From the NCBI GenBank assembly GCA_913063405.1, contig CAJXZB010000004.1, forward strand, positions 1 through 64,000: DNA of 64,000 nucleotides, read 5' to 3'. Shown piece after piece: positions 16,085-25,125 of the stretch. Both the position numbers and the translations under genes were made by a program. The stretch's first letter is position 1; the number at the start of each line of letters is the position of its first letter. This DNA comes from an uncultured Ulvibacter sp. (GTDB taxonomy: Bacteria > Bacteroidota > Bacteroidia > Flavobacteriales > Flavobacteriaceae). The notes under the pieces were generated by a model. That model saw nothing but the letters and a program-made list of their open reading frames with translations. It made no database searches and was not told the DNA's origin.

Positions 16085-16119
16085 ACTTCCTTTTGCAAAA
16101 CGCAAAAGGAAGTTTTTAA
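16085..16119 (+). terminator. Bidirectional terminator between convergent genes
   Basis: ACTTCCTTTTGC (16085-16096) and GCAAAAGGAAGT (16102-16113) form a 12-bp perfect stem with a 5-nt loop, followed by TTTTTA. The gene at 16124 on the opposite strand ends just beyond it, so it serves both directions. Confidence 0.8.
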
Positions 16120-16123
16120 TACG

Positions 16124-16318
16124 CTATCTATTCTTTTTTGCAATCCGTTTAGAAGTTCTCAAAATTAGAAGCAATAAAACGACACAGGTGGAAGCTAGAA
16201 TACCAATAGCAGCAATAGAACTATCTCCCTCAAATGGATTACTATAATCCAACATTGTAAAATTGTAGATGCATAGTCCAATGGCAATTGCAATAAGTAT
16301 GTTAATGAATGTTTTCAT
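16124..16318 (-). CDS. Small two-helix membrane protein
   Basis: The protein has 64 residues with two hydrophobic segments (about 5-24 and 35-54) and a basic tail (TSKRIAKKNR). No enzyme motif is seen and I do not recognise the family. It follows the MarC-family gene on the same strand by 29 bp and ends at a strong terminator, so it is probably the second gene of a small operon. The composition and the positive-inside tail support a real membrane protein and not a chance reading. Confidence 0.65.
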   Translation of the reverse strand: MKTFINILIAIAIGLCIYNFTMLDYSNPFEGDSSIAAIGILASTCVVLLLLILRTSKRIAKKNR

Positions 16319-16347
16319 TGATAAACCTAACGAATAGGCAGATTTGA

Positions 16348-16929
16348 TTAATTGAATAATTCTTGAATATTAGATGTAAATAGTTTCACTGCAATGGCAA
16401 GTAAAACCACTCCAAATACTTTTCTAATTACTATGATTCCATTTTTCCCTAAGAACTTTTGCAAACGAGCTGAGGTTTTGAGCACGATATAGATCACTGT
16501 GATATTGATAATGATGGCAACGATTATGTTTTCAATTGAATACTCCGCACGCAAGGATAAAAGGGTTGTTAAACTACCTGGTCCTGCAAGCATTGGAAAC
16601 GCTAAAGGGAATATAGCTGCAATGTCTGCAGTACCTTCATCTTCTTTAAATAGGGTAACTCCTAGGATCATTTCCAAAGCAATAAAAAATAGTATAAAGG
16701 CGCCGGCAACGGCAAATTCATTTACATTGATACCTATAAGGCTAAGAATCTGCTCTCCTATAAAAAGAAAGACTATCATTACCACAGCTGCAATAATGGA
16801 TGCTTTTCCAGAATTGATATGTCCTGCCTTTTCACGTAGAGAGATAATAATTGGAATATTACCAATAATATCAATTACAGCAAATAGGATCATTGTTCCT
16901 GTAAATATTTCTTTAAAATTGAAATTCAT
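16348..16929 (-). CDS. MarC family integral membrane protein
   Basis: The protein has 193 residues and six predicted membrane helices. The segment FAVIDIIGNIPIIISL near the N-terminus and FPLAFPMLAGPGSLTTLLSL in the middle are the conserved MarC (UPF0056) signatures. The family was once linked to antibiotic resistance in Escherichia coli, but that link was withdrawn and the physiological role is unknown; it resembles small transporters. It is probably the first gene of a two-gene unit with the small membrane protein at 16124. A 157-residue reading on the opposite strand is only a shadow. Confidence 0.9.
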   Translation of the reverse strand: MNFNFKEIFTGTMILFAVIDIIGNIPIIISLREKAGHINSGKASIIAAVVMIVFLFIGEQILSLIGINVNEFAVAGAFILFFIALEMILGVTLFKEDEGTADIAAIFPLAFPMLAGPGSLTTLLSLRAEYSIENIIVAIIINITVIYIVLKTSARLQKFLGKNGIIVIRKVFGVVLLAIAVKLFTSNIQELFN

Positions 16930-17050
16930 AACGCCCGTGTTTCAGGCGACAAAATTAGGTATTATCCCTTGAAACATGGAATAAAAGGATGAAATTAATT
17001 GTTAGAATTTTTCTTCGGAAAAACTTATAAAAACAGCATATCTTTGACCC

Positions 17051-17614
17051 ATGTTTCAATTAGGAAAAACCATAGTTTCAGAAGACCTTATCGAAAAAGA
17101 CTTCATTTGCAATTTAGGTGCTTGCAAAGGTGAGTGCTGCATTGCGGGTGAGGCAGGTGCTCCTGTTACCAAAGAGGAAACCAAAATTCTTGAGGAAATT
17201 TACCCAAAAGTTAAACCTTTTTTACGTCCTGAAGGGATTAAATCGATCGAGGCTCAGGGGACTTTTACCACCACAGATTTGGGTGAATTGGAAACATCAC
17301 TTGTTGATGGTAAGGAATGTGCTTATGTTACCTTTAGCGAAAACGGAACTGCTGGCTGCGGAATAGAGGATGCGTATAATGCAGGAGAGGTGAATTTTAA
17401 AAAACCTATTTCTTGTCATCTATATCCAGTACGAGTTCAGGAATACAGCGAATTTGCCGCTGTAAACTATCACAAATGGCCTATTTGCAATGACGCTTGT
17501 ACATTAGGTGCTTCGCTTAAGGTTCCAGTGTACAAATTTGTGAAAGACGCCCTTATTCGTAAATTCGGACCATACTGGTATGAGGAGTTAGAAAAAGTTG
17601 CGGCTAAGTATTAG
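17051..17614 (+). CDS. DUF3109 family cysteine-rich protein
   Basis: The protein has 187 residues and no signal peptide. Conserved cysteines appear in FICNLGACKGECCIAGEAG, DGKECAYVTF, AGCGIEDAY, KPISCHLYPVR and WPICNDACTLG. This is the DUF3109/YkgJ-like pattern, thought to bind zinc or iron, possibly an Fe-S cluster, in the cytoplasm. Biochemical function is unknown. A TATCTTTG box (17039-17046) sits only 4 bp before the ATG, so transcription could start at or near the start codon, giving a leaderless or very short leader mRNA. It stands alone between a divergent gene and a lipoprotein gene. Confidence 0.88.
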   Translation: MFQLGKTIVSEDLIEKDFICNLGACKGECCIAGEAGAPVTKEETKILEEIYPKVKPFLRPEGIKSIEAQGTFTTTDLGELETSLVDGKECAYVTFSENGTAGCGIEDAYNAGEVNFKKPISCHLYPVRVQEYSEFAAVNYHKWPICNDACTLGASLKVPVYKFVKDALIRKFGPYWYEELEKVAAKY

Positions 17615-17791
17615 CACTCTTGCGGTTTCTAAAGACGTAGGCAGTCCTAAGTCTTAATTTCTTATTAATTTGAATAGTTGTTACGCCAGCTGCAACATTT
17701 GTTACAATGGTACTATTTGGTACTGAATGATACGCATAACTTTACCTTAGATTATTTTGTTAACCGAATAACTCTATAAGAATGTACAATT

Positions 17792-18391
17792 ATGAAAAAG
17801 CTATTTCTCCTAATAATGTTACTTCTGCTATACACGGGATGTGACAATCCAGTTTCGAAAAAAATCAAGGAAACAAAAGAACAGGTTTCCAATGCTACGG
17901 AAGCTGTTAAAGAATTAAACAATATACAAGATGATATTTTAAAATTGCAAGAAGTTGAACCTTTAACTAATGAAGAACTGAAAGATTGGCTTCCCGAAGA
18001 TATTATAGGAATGAAGCGAATTGGTTATAAAGCAGGCCAAATGGGAATGGTTCAAATTGCGTCAATTGAAGCTACGTATACAACCCAAGATAAATCTCAA
18101 AAATTTAAGATTGAAGTAATAGATGGTGCTGGCCAAATGGGAGCAGCTGCAACTGCAGCCATGCGGTTTATGTTTTCTCAAGATTTTGAAGAAGAATCTG
18201 AATATAAAACCAGAAGAACTATTACACATAACGGAGTAAAAGCCATTGAGGAGTATCGAAAGAATAGCAACAGTTCAATTATCGAGTTTATGAAGGGAGA
18301 TCGGTTTTATCTTAAAGCCTCGGGGACCAATATGAATTTGGATGAAACATGGGGTGCTATTGAAGCATTGGAGCCTGATAATTTGGGATAA
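17792..18391 (+). CDS. Putative lipoprotein, unknown function
   Basis: The protein has 199 residues with a lipoprotein signal (MKKLFLLIMLLLLYTGC, Cys at 17), a charged coiled-coil stretch (about 22-55, IKETKEQVSNATEAVKELNN), and a mixed alpha/beta C-terminal domain (LPEDIIGMKRIGYKAGQMGM onward). The latter has repeated beta segments of about 120 residues, with AGQMGAAATAAMRFMFSQ predicted as a helix. No catalytic motif is visible. The last part, NGVKAIEEYRKNSNSSIIEF, resembles small domains of transport-lipoproteins in form only. It is a single-gene unit, closed by the terminator at 18406-18441. Confidence 0.75.
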   Translation: MKKLFLLIMLLLLYTGCDNPVSKKIKETKEQVSNATEAVKELNNIQDDILKLQEVEPLTNEELKDWLPEDIIGMKRIGYKAGQMGMVQIASIEATYTTQDKSQKFKIEVIDGAGQMGAAATAAMRFMFSQDFEEESEYKTRRTITHNGVKAIEEYRKNSNSSIIEFMKGDRFYLKASGTNMNLDETWGAIEALEPDNLG

Positions 18392-18405
18392 GTTTATCAA
18401 CCAAT

Positions 18406-18441
18406 AAAAAGGGGAAAACAGCGTTGTTTTCCCCTTTTTTT
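18406..18441 (+). terminator. Rho-independent terminator
   Basis: GGGGAAAACA (18411-18420) and TGTTTTCCCC (18425-18434) form a 10-bp stem extended by flanking A and T runs. Seven T residues follow. Confidence 0.9.
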
Positions 18442-18542
18442 ATTTAAGGTTACATATGTGGTATGTTTTGATACATTGATAACAACCTCCGAAATCAATA
18501 CATCATAGTTTTGACTTGAATTTAATTTTTAAAACGGGAACT

Positions 18543-20288
18543 ATGAAAAATGTATTTACATGCTTAATATACTCACTCTTTTTTATATCGGGAATAGCAC
18601 AGTCCGATTTGGACAATTCGACAGATTATGCTTCTTCTAATTCATTAGAAAGAACAGCAACTCTTAACATGCTTTATGAACAAGCAAGGGACTTAGAAAT
18701 GACCGCCTCTGCGGCGGAGATTGAGGCCAATAGACTCGCTATTAAAAATGAATGGCAGAGTATTGATCCTGAAATTGCAGCTTTATATAAGCCGGTGGAT
18801 AATGGAGGAATGCTTCCCGAAACTGAAGAAAATCTAGGGATCAATGGAGTTGTTTATCCTTCAGAAATTTGTGAAAGAAGAGAGCCTATTCAAACCAGAG
18901 ATTGGGATACGGATCGATTAATTCGAGACCTTTGGGTTGATGGAGTCGATATGGATGTAACTGGGTCGGGAGATATTTATATCTCAACCTATGTCAATTA
19001 TATAAGCACAGGAGGAACAAGGGATTCTATTTCTATCTATAGATCTTTAGATAGAGGCGGATCGTTTGAGCAATGGAAGAGAGTTGCTGTTACGGCGTCT
19101 GTTGAAAAATTGTAATTAATCTCCTTTGATGGTTTCGGTGATGAATATATCGTTGCCTATCTACTTACAGATTCAGAAACATTTCAGGTCTGGAGATGGA
19201 ATATTGTGACAGGTGATTTTCAAGCGCAAGTTATTGCAACAAGTGTAAGTGATTTTGGTGTAGACAGAAATTATCCTTTAAACACTGTTAGTCAGAGGGC
19301 GTTTGCAACGTACCAGAGGTTTACGACCTGTACCAATGTTCATTCTGCTAGAAGTACAGCAGGAAGCCATGGTTTTGATTGGATGGATGAAGTTTCAGAA
19401 AGTGGTACTTGCGGAAGTCAAGTCGAGTTTACCTATGGTCGAAACGGAGCAACATATACGACTTACACTGGTGCCTCTTCTGGGAATCTATATGCAAACG
19501 TAAATAATAATTATAATGATCCTGCTTCTTGGGATGCAAGAGAAACCGTTACCACAGGTACGGTTAGAGAAATTTTGAACCCAAAAATTGCTGCGGCAAG
19601 AAAATCAATTGCTAATGATGAGGTTTTAATAGTTGCATCTGCAAGAGATGCTGGCCCATCAAACGGATTTGATCACTTTAGTCAAATACGTGAAAACGGA
19701 GGAGGGTATTCGCTTCTTTGGATAGGAATATCCTTGTCTAATAAAAGTGTAGGGCATATTGATACTTGGGTTAGAAAAGCAAACGATATTGATGAAATAA
19801 GAACCTCGTATGTCCAAGATAATATTGACAATTCTGCCAATGACAGTTGCCAGGCATTTACTTATGATGGGACGTTTTGGGGCAATAATGACACTGTAAG
19901 CGATTTTGCTAGCAATGACGTTTGGGACGGTTTCTCTTCTGCAATTGTAGAAACAGACGATAACTTACCCTGTATGGCTTTTGCAGGAACGAGCGGAGCG
20001 TTTGGTTATGGACTTTATTTCGACGCTGAAACGGTTCTAAATACGCAAGACAATACAATTCAGGGATTGTCTTATTCCCCAAATCCAATCGTTGATAAAT
20101 TAAATGTTTCGGCAAAAAATAATGTAGAGTTACTGTCAGTTTATAATATTTTGGGACAGCAAGTTGAACAACTTGAGCCTAATTCAGATAGAATTTCTTT
20201 GGATATGACTTACTATTCACCAGGGATGTATATAATGGAAATAATATCGAATGGAGAGAAAGCTGTTTACAAATTAATCAAGCAATAA
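18543..20288 (+). pseudogene. Secreted T9SS protein with in-frame stop codon
   Basis: The frame starts at the ATG 18543, which begins a signal peptide (MKNVFTCLIYSLFFISGIAQ), and continues to a T9SS type A domain at the end (SYSPNPIVDKLNVSAKNN, YNILGQQVEQL, YSPGMYIMEI). A TAA at 19113-19115 interrupts it in frame: VTASVEKL-stop-LISFDGFGDEY. Both sides are well formed, so this is one 581-codon gene with a nonsense change. Before the stop, SIYRSLDRGGSFEQWKR resembles the Asp-box (BNR) repeats of sialidase-like propellers. With the stop, the N-terminal product would lack the sorting domain and the C-terminal part would lack a signal peptide, so neither would be secreted normally. Resequencing would show whether the stop is real. 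Confidence 0.72.
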
Positions 20289-20320
20289 TTAGGAGTGTTA
20301 TCTTAAGTTTGATTTTTGAA

Positions 20321-20353
20321 AGAGGTTGGGTTTTTTAAGCAACCTCTTTTTTT
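20321..20353 (+). terminator. Rho-independent terminator
   Basis: AGAGGTTG (20321-20328) pairs with CAACCTCT (20340-20347), followed by TTTTTT. It ends the transcript of the T9SS pseudogene. Confidence 0.88.
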
Positions 20354-20401
20354 ATTTTTCTGAAGACAAAATTTTACACTTTAGCGTTTTATTAAAAAAA
20401 A

Positions 20402-20432
20402 TTCAACAAATTATATTCCATAATTTGTTGAA
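20402..20432. promoter_or_regulatory. Perfect 13-bp inverted repeat upstream of nrdB
   Basis: TTCAACAAATTAT (20402-20414) and ATAATTTGTTGAA (20420-20432) are perfect arms around a 5-bp spacer. It sits 300 bp before nrdB in a 380-bp AT-rich gap (20354-20732). Read on the minus strand the hairpin is followed by eight T residues, so it could also be an AT-rich terminator for antisense transcription. An operator role is equally possible. It does not match the NrdR box consensus ACACwATATATTGT closely. Confidence 0.5.
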
Positions 20433-20617
20433 AATTATTGCTAACTAGACGTTATCAAAATAGTGTTTAAGTACCGTGAAATGGAACCCTCTCAGGCTTT
20501 TCAACGACAAATATTTGGATTGTTCATAACATTCAAAGTTAATATGTAAACTTCTAAAAATCAATGTTTTATTTCTAAAATTTAACAAAACAATAGTAAC
20601 AGTTTAAAATCTTATAT

Positions 20618-20638
20618 GTTGAAAACTTTGTTGAAAAC
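20618..20638 (+). repeat. Direct repeat GTTGAAAAC x2 before nrdB
   Basis: GTTGAAAAC occurs at 20618-20626 and 20630-20638, a 12-bp period, about 95 bp before the nrdB start. A motif related to the palindrome at 20402 (TTGTTGAA) is included. The rest of the gap down to the ATG shows no other feature. Confidence 0.4.
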
Positions 20639-20732
20639 CTGAATTCCATTTTCGGCAAAAACCTATTAAAAAGATTCATATTTGTTAGTCCCTAGTAATC
20701 ACAAAATATTTATTATTCAAAAGCAAAGGACA

Positions 20733-21710
20733 ATGAGCGAAGTAGAACCAATTTTACAGGAAAACGAAAATAGATTCGTAATTTTTCCTATTCAACATCA
20801 CGATATCTGGGAATGGTATAAGAAATCTGAAGCTAGTTTTTGGACGGCTGAAGAAATTGACCTGCACCAAGATCTTACAGATTGGACTACTAAGTTGAAT
20901 GATGATGAACGTTATTTCATCAAACATATTCTTGCGTTTTTTGCCGCTAGTGACGGAATTGTAAATGAGAATTTAGCCGAAAACTTCGTGAATGAAGTGC
21001 AGTATAGCGAAGCAAAATTCTTTTACGGTTTTCAAATTATGATGGAGAATATCCATAGCGAAACCTATTCCCTTTTGATCGACACCTATGTGAAAGATGA
21101 AAAGGAAAAAGATCAACTTTTTAATGCTTTGGAGGTTTTTCCTGCGATTAAAAAGAAGGCCGATTGGGCGATTAAATGGATTGATAGTCCAAGTTTCGCC
21201 GAACGTTTAATTGCGTTTGCAGCGGTGGAAGGAATTTTCTTTAGTGGAGCGTTCTGTTCTATTTTCTGGTTAAAGAAACGTGGACTAATGCCAGGACTTA
21301 CTTTCTCCAATGAGTTAATTTCTCGTGACGAAGGAGTTCACTGTGATTTTGCAGTACACTTACACAATCATCACTTAGTAAACAAAGTGCCTAAAGACCG
21401 TATTCGCGAAATTATTGTAGATGCACTTAACATAGAGCGCGAGTTTATTACTGAGTCGCTTCCAGCGAGTCTTATTGGGATGAACTCAAAATTAATGACA
21501 CAATACCTCGAGTTTGTTACGGATCGCCTTTTGGTTGAATTACAATGCGAGAAAGAATATAACACCAAAAACCCGTTCGACTTTATGGATATGATATCAC
21601 TACAAGGAAAAACCAATTTTTTCGAAAAACGCGTAGCTGAATATCAAAAAGCGGGTGTAACCAATACAGACAAAGAGTCAAACAAAATTAGTTTCGACGC
21701 AGATTTCTAG
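20733..21710 (+). CDS. nrdB: Ribonucleoside-diphosphate reductase class Ia, beta subunit
   Basis: The ATG at 20733 ([20 protein letters not shown]) is preferred over an upstream TTG, giving 325 residues, the usual length. Ligands of the di-iron centre lie in [31 protein letters not shown] (Glu, the radical-bearing Tyr in FYGFQ, and E-x-x-H) and [14 protein letters not shown]. The end, KISFDADF, is the tail that docks on the alpha subunit. The protein makes the tyrosyl radical for reduction of ribonucleotides to deoxyribonucleotides. The segment around FYGFQ is of the type shared with eukaryotic R2. The alpha-subunit gene follows after 117 bp. Confidence 0.96.
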   Translation: MSEVEPILQENENRFVIFPIQHHDIWEWYKKSEASFWTAEEIDLHQDLTDWTTKLNDDERYFIKHILAFFAASDGIVNENLAENFVNEVQYSEAKFFYGFQIMMENIHSETYSLLIDTYVKDEKEKDQLFNALEVFPAIKKKADWAIKWIDSPSFAERLIAFAAVEGIFFSGAFCSIFWLKKRGLMPGLTFSNELISRDEGVHCDFAVHLHNHHLVNKVPKDRIREIIVDALNIEREFITESLPASLIGMNSKLMTQYLEFVTDRLLVELQCEKEYNTKNPFDFMDMISLQGKTNFFEKRVAEYQKAGVTNTDKESNKISFDADF

Positions 21711-21827
21711 AAAGGTTTTCGAGAGAGCGGACAACTTTTTTATATATAGCTGATTAGGTGCAAAGTAGCCGTTGCGCCAAAGGGAATTTTTCAAAAAAAC
21801 TAAGTAACCTCGCAAAAACAAGAACAT

Positions 21828-24251
21828 ATGAATGTAGTAAAAAGAGACGGCCGGAAAGAACCTATCATGTTCGATAAGATCACCGCAAGAGTGCGTAAAC
21901 TCTGCTATGGTCTAAACGAATTGGTGGATCCAGTAAAAATTTCGATGCGTGTTATCGAAGGACTATACGATGGTGTAACAACGAGTGAATTGGATAATTT
22001 GGCCGCTGAGGTTGCAGCTACTATGACGACGTCACACCCAGATTATGCGCGCCTTGCAGCTCGTATTTCAGTCTCAAATCTACATAAGAATACGAAGAAA
22101 TCTTTTTCCGAAGTAATGGAAGATTTATATACCTATGTAAATCCACGAACTGGAAAGAAAGCGCCACTTCTAAGTGATGAAGTGTATAAAGTGATTATGG
22201 ATAATGCGGATGATTTAGATTCTACCATTATCTATAACCGTGATTTTGGATACGATTATTTCGGGTTTAAAACTTTGGAACGTTCGTATTTATTAAAACT
22301 AAATGGAAACATTGTTGAACGACCGCAGCATATGTTAATGCGTGTTTCTGTGGGAATTCACTTAAATGATTTGGAAGCTGCAAAAGAAACCTACGAATTA
22401 ATGTCGAAGAAGTTCTTTACCCACGCAACGCCAACTTTGTTTAATAGTGGTACACCAAAACCCCAAATGTCTTCTTGCTTTTTATTAGCAATGCAAGACG
22501 ATAGTATCGATGGTATCTATGATACCTTAAAGCAAACAGCAAAAATTTCACAATCTGCAGGAGGAATTGGATTATCAATTCACAATGTAAGGGCCACAGG
22601 GTCTTATATTTCTGGAACGAATGGAACATCCAATGGTATTGTTCCTATGCTTCGTGTTTATAATGATACAGCTCGTTATGTAGATCAAGGAGGAGGAAAG
22701 CGTAAAGGTTCTTTCGCTATTTATGTAGAACCATGGCATGCAGATATTTTCGATTTCTTAGACCTAAAGAAGAATACAGGAAAAGAGGAAATGCGCGCGC
22801 GTGATTTATTTTACGCGATGTGGATTCCAGATTTGTTTATGAAACGTGTTCAAGAAGATGGTGAGTGGACGCTAATGTGTCCAAATGAATGTCCCGGTCT
22901 TTTCAATTGTCATGGTGATGAGTTTGAAGCGCTATATCATAAGTATGAAGCCGAGAATAAGGGCCGAAAAACAATAAGAGCAAGAGAGCTTTGGGAGAAA
23001 ATAATGGAATCTCAAATCGAAACAGGAACTCCTTATATGTTGTACAAGGATGCGGCTAATAGAAAGAGTAATCAAAAGAATTTAGGAACCATTCGTTCGT
23101 CTAATTTATGTACTGAAATTATGGAGTACACTTCTCCAGATGAGGTTGCAGTATGTAATTTAGCATCCATTGCACTACCAATGTTTGTGAAAAATGGAGA
23201 GTTTGATCACAGGGAATTGTTTAGAGTAACAAAACGTGTGACCAAAAACTTAAACCGTGTTATTGATAGAAATTACTATCCAGTAAAAGAAGCAGAAAAC
23301 TCTAACTTCCGTCACCGTCCGGTAGGATTAGGAATCCAAGGGTTGGCAGATACTTTTATCATGATGCGTTTGCCATTTACTTGTGACAAAGCAAAAAAAG
23401 TAAACCAAGAGATTTTTGAAACCTTATATTTTGCCGCATTAACGGCATCTATGGAAGAGGCTAAAGTTGATGGGGTTTATGAAAGTTATAAAGGATCACC
23501 AATTTCTGAAGGCTTATTTCAACACAACCTTTGGGGAATAGAAGACAGCGAACTAAGTGGTCGTTGGGACTGGGGGGAACTTCGTAAAGAAATTAAGAAA
23601 AATGGAGTGCGTAACTCTTTATTAGTAGCTCCAATGCCAACAGCGTCGACGTCTCAAATCTTAGGAAACAATGAGGCCTTTGAACCATATACTTCGAACA
23701 TTTATACACGTCGTGTATTGTCTGGAGAGTTTATTGTAGTTAACAAACACCTTTTAGAAGATTTAGTGGGTCTTGGTCTTTGGAACGATGACTTGAAAGA
23801 AGAGATTATGCGAGCCAATGGATCTGTACAGGATGTAGATATCCCACAAGATTTGAAAGAATTGTACAAAACAGTTTGGGAGTTGAGTATGAAGGATATT
23901 ATCGATATGTCAAGACATAGAGGATACTTTATAGACCAATCTCAATCGCTTAACCTGTTTATGGAGAACGCTAATTATGCGAAGCTTACTTCGATGCATT
24001 TCTATGCGTGGAAGAGTGGGCTTAAAACAGGGATGTACTATTTAAGAACGAAGAGTGCGGTAGATGCCATTAAGTTTACGCTAAAGCAAGAAGTGAAAAA
24101 AGAGCCTGTAGCGGCGGTTGCTGCTGGACTCGATGCGGATGGTGTAAGTGCGGTATCGAACAAGCCTATGACACCACAAGAGCTAAAACAATTATTAGAT
24201 AAGTCTAAGAACGCAGATGAAGATGATGACTGCTTGATGTGCGGATCTTAG
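21828..24251 (+). CDS. nrdA: Ribonucleoside-diphosphate reductase class Ia, alpha subunit
   Basis: The protein has 807 residues. An N-terminal ATP-cone (about 1-95, [20 protein letters not shown]) senses the ATP/dATP ratio. The catalytic barrel contains the redox Cys in [14 protein letters not shown], the N-x-C-x-E triad in [11 protein letters not shown] and the loop [19 protein letters not shown]. The last residues DDDCLMCGS carry the C-x-x-C pair that passes electrons from thioredoxin or glutaredoxin. Together with NrdB it makes dNTPs for replication. The order nrdB then nrdA is normal in Bacteroidota. The intact ATP-cone predicts ordinary dATP feedback inhibition. The gene ends at the terminator at 24271. 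Confidence 0.97.
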   Translation: MNVVKRDGRKEPIMFDKITARVRKLCYGLNELVDPVKISMRVIEGLYDGVTTSELDNLAAEVAATMTTSHPDYARLAARISVSNLHKNTKKSFSEVMEDLYTYVNPRTGKKAPLLSDEVYKVIMDNADDLDSTIIYNRDFGYDYFGFKTLERSYLLKLNGNIVERPQHMLMRVSVGIHLNDLEAAKETYELMSKKFFTHATPTLFNSGTPKPQMSSCFLLAMQDDSIDGIYDTLKQTAKISQSAGGIGLSIHNVRATGSYISGTNGTSNGIVPMLRVYNDTARYVDQGGGKRKGSFAIYVEPWHADIFDFLDLKKNTGKEEMRARDLFYAMWIPDLFMKRVQEDGEWTLMCPNECPGLFNCHGDEFEALYHKYEAENKGRKTIRARELWEKIMESQIETGTPYMLYKDAANRKSNQKNLGTIRSSNLCTEIMEYTSPDEVAVCNLASIALPMFVKNGEFDHRELFRVTKRVTKNLNRVIDRNYYPVKEAENSNFRHRPVGLGIQGLADTFIMMRLPFTCDKAKKVNQEIFETLYFAALTASMEEAKVDGVYESYKGSPISEGLFQHNLWGIEDSELSGRWDWGELRKEIKKNGVRNSLLVAPMPTASTSQILGNNEAFEPYTSNIYTRRVLSGEFIVVNKHLLEDLVGLGLWNDDLKEEIMRANGSVQDVDIPQDLKELYKTVWELSMKDIIDMSRHRGYFIDQSQSLNLFMENANYAKLTSMHFYAWKSGLKTGMYYLRTKSAVDAIKFTLKQEVKKEPVAAVAAGLDADGVSAVSNKPMTPQELKQLLDKSKNADEDDDCLMCGS

Positions 24252-24270
24252 AAGAAATTAGATAAAAATA

Positions 24271-24306
24271 AAAAGGGGATTTGCTCGTAGCGGGTCCCCT
24301 TTTTTT
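24271..24306 (+). terminator. Terminator after nrdA, shared with convergent gene
   Basis: AAAAGGGGA (24271-24279) pairs with TCCCCTTTT (24295-24303), followed by T residues. The convergent DUF6503 gene ends inside it at 24305. Confidence 0.85.
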
Positions 24307-25019
24307 ATGACTTCAGAATATCAGTTCCCAGATACTTATCACCTTTATTGAAGTACCAAGCTCGGTTTTTAGGGAGCTTTATTTTATTTATAAGGACTTC
24401 TTCTGTAAGCAAGATGTATTCTCCAGTGTCTTTTCCTTTACCCCAAGGTTCTTCTTTAAAAAACTGATAGACCTCCATAGCATAGGTTTGTGGATCGAAA
24501 TAAAAGAACCAAACATCCGTTCCAACGGCCTCGTCATAGGTTGCCTTTAAAACTAAATAATCCTTGCCTTTAAACTTCTTCTTAACAACCTCTTTGGAAA
24601 TAGTCGTTCCAGAGTCTTTTAGTTTCATTGGAAGCCCATAGAGATAGGTATAATAATTTTTGTATAAGTTTGCCCGTTCACAACTTAGGTTGTGTTCTTT
24701 TTTAATTGCTTCGGAAAGGTTTGTCATTCCATTAAAGGCGATATTACATTGCCCCTTGTTTAGGGTATATTCGGTTGTAGTGGTCTCTCGAATTGCCTTC
24801 ATATAGAAGTATTCTTCGGGAAGGTTGATATGTATTTCACTATCTCTATTTGAAGAAGAAGTTTCCATAGTAACCGATAGCTTTCCGTTGAAACTACCCC
24901 AGTTTCCGCTAGGATCATGGTAGGCAGGCTTTGTCTAATAATTGTCGACTAGTGAGTTGTTGTGCAATTGTTATTTCAGAAATAAAAAAAAGAGAAATGA
25001 AAATTAATAGAAGTTTCAT
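24305..25019 (-). pseudogene. DUF6503 family secreted protein, frameshifted near N-terminus
   Basis: The minus strand has an ATG at 25019-25017 starting a signal peptide (MKLLLIFISLFFISEITIAQ) and TSRQLLDKA, then the frame is lost near 24930. In another frame the gene continues AYHDPSGNWGSFNGKLSVTM and then runs intact for 187 residues to TAA at 24305, with YKNYYTYLYGLPMKLKDSG, VKKKFKGKDYLVLKATYDEA and KNRAWYFNKGDKYLGTDILK. These match what I know of DUF6503, a family of exported proteins with an LolA/LppX-like single sheet, found across Flavobacteria. Two missing bases (or one extra) near 24930 explain the break. If translated from the ATG at 24868, the body would lack its signal peptide and stay in the cytoplasm. 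Confidence 0.7.
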
Positions 25020-25125
25020 GGTGCTAACATTTTAGATTATAAAGGTATATTTTAATATATACAAAAAGCCCTACAATTTCTCGGGGAGAAAACGGCAAGG
25101 CTTCAATCATAGTATTTCAAGAATA

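Noticed and set aside
16499-16972. 157-residue reading opposite marC
   Set aside because: It lies antisense to a conserved membrane-protein gene; its length comes from the base composition of the MarC codons.
13894-19115. In-frame TAA codons as evidence for stop-codon recoding or selenocysteine-like reading
   Set aside because: TAA is used as the normal stop in most genes of the window, and the interrupted genes have neighbouring lesions of other kinds, so nonsense changes are the simpler explanation.
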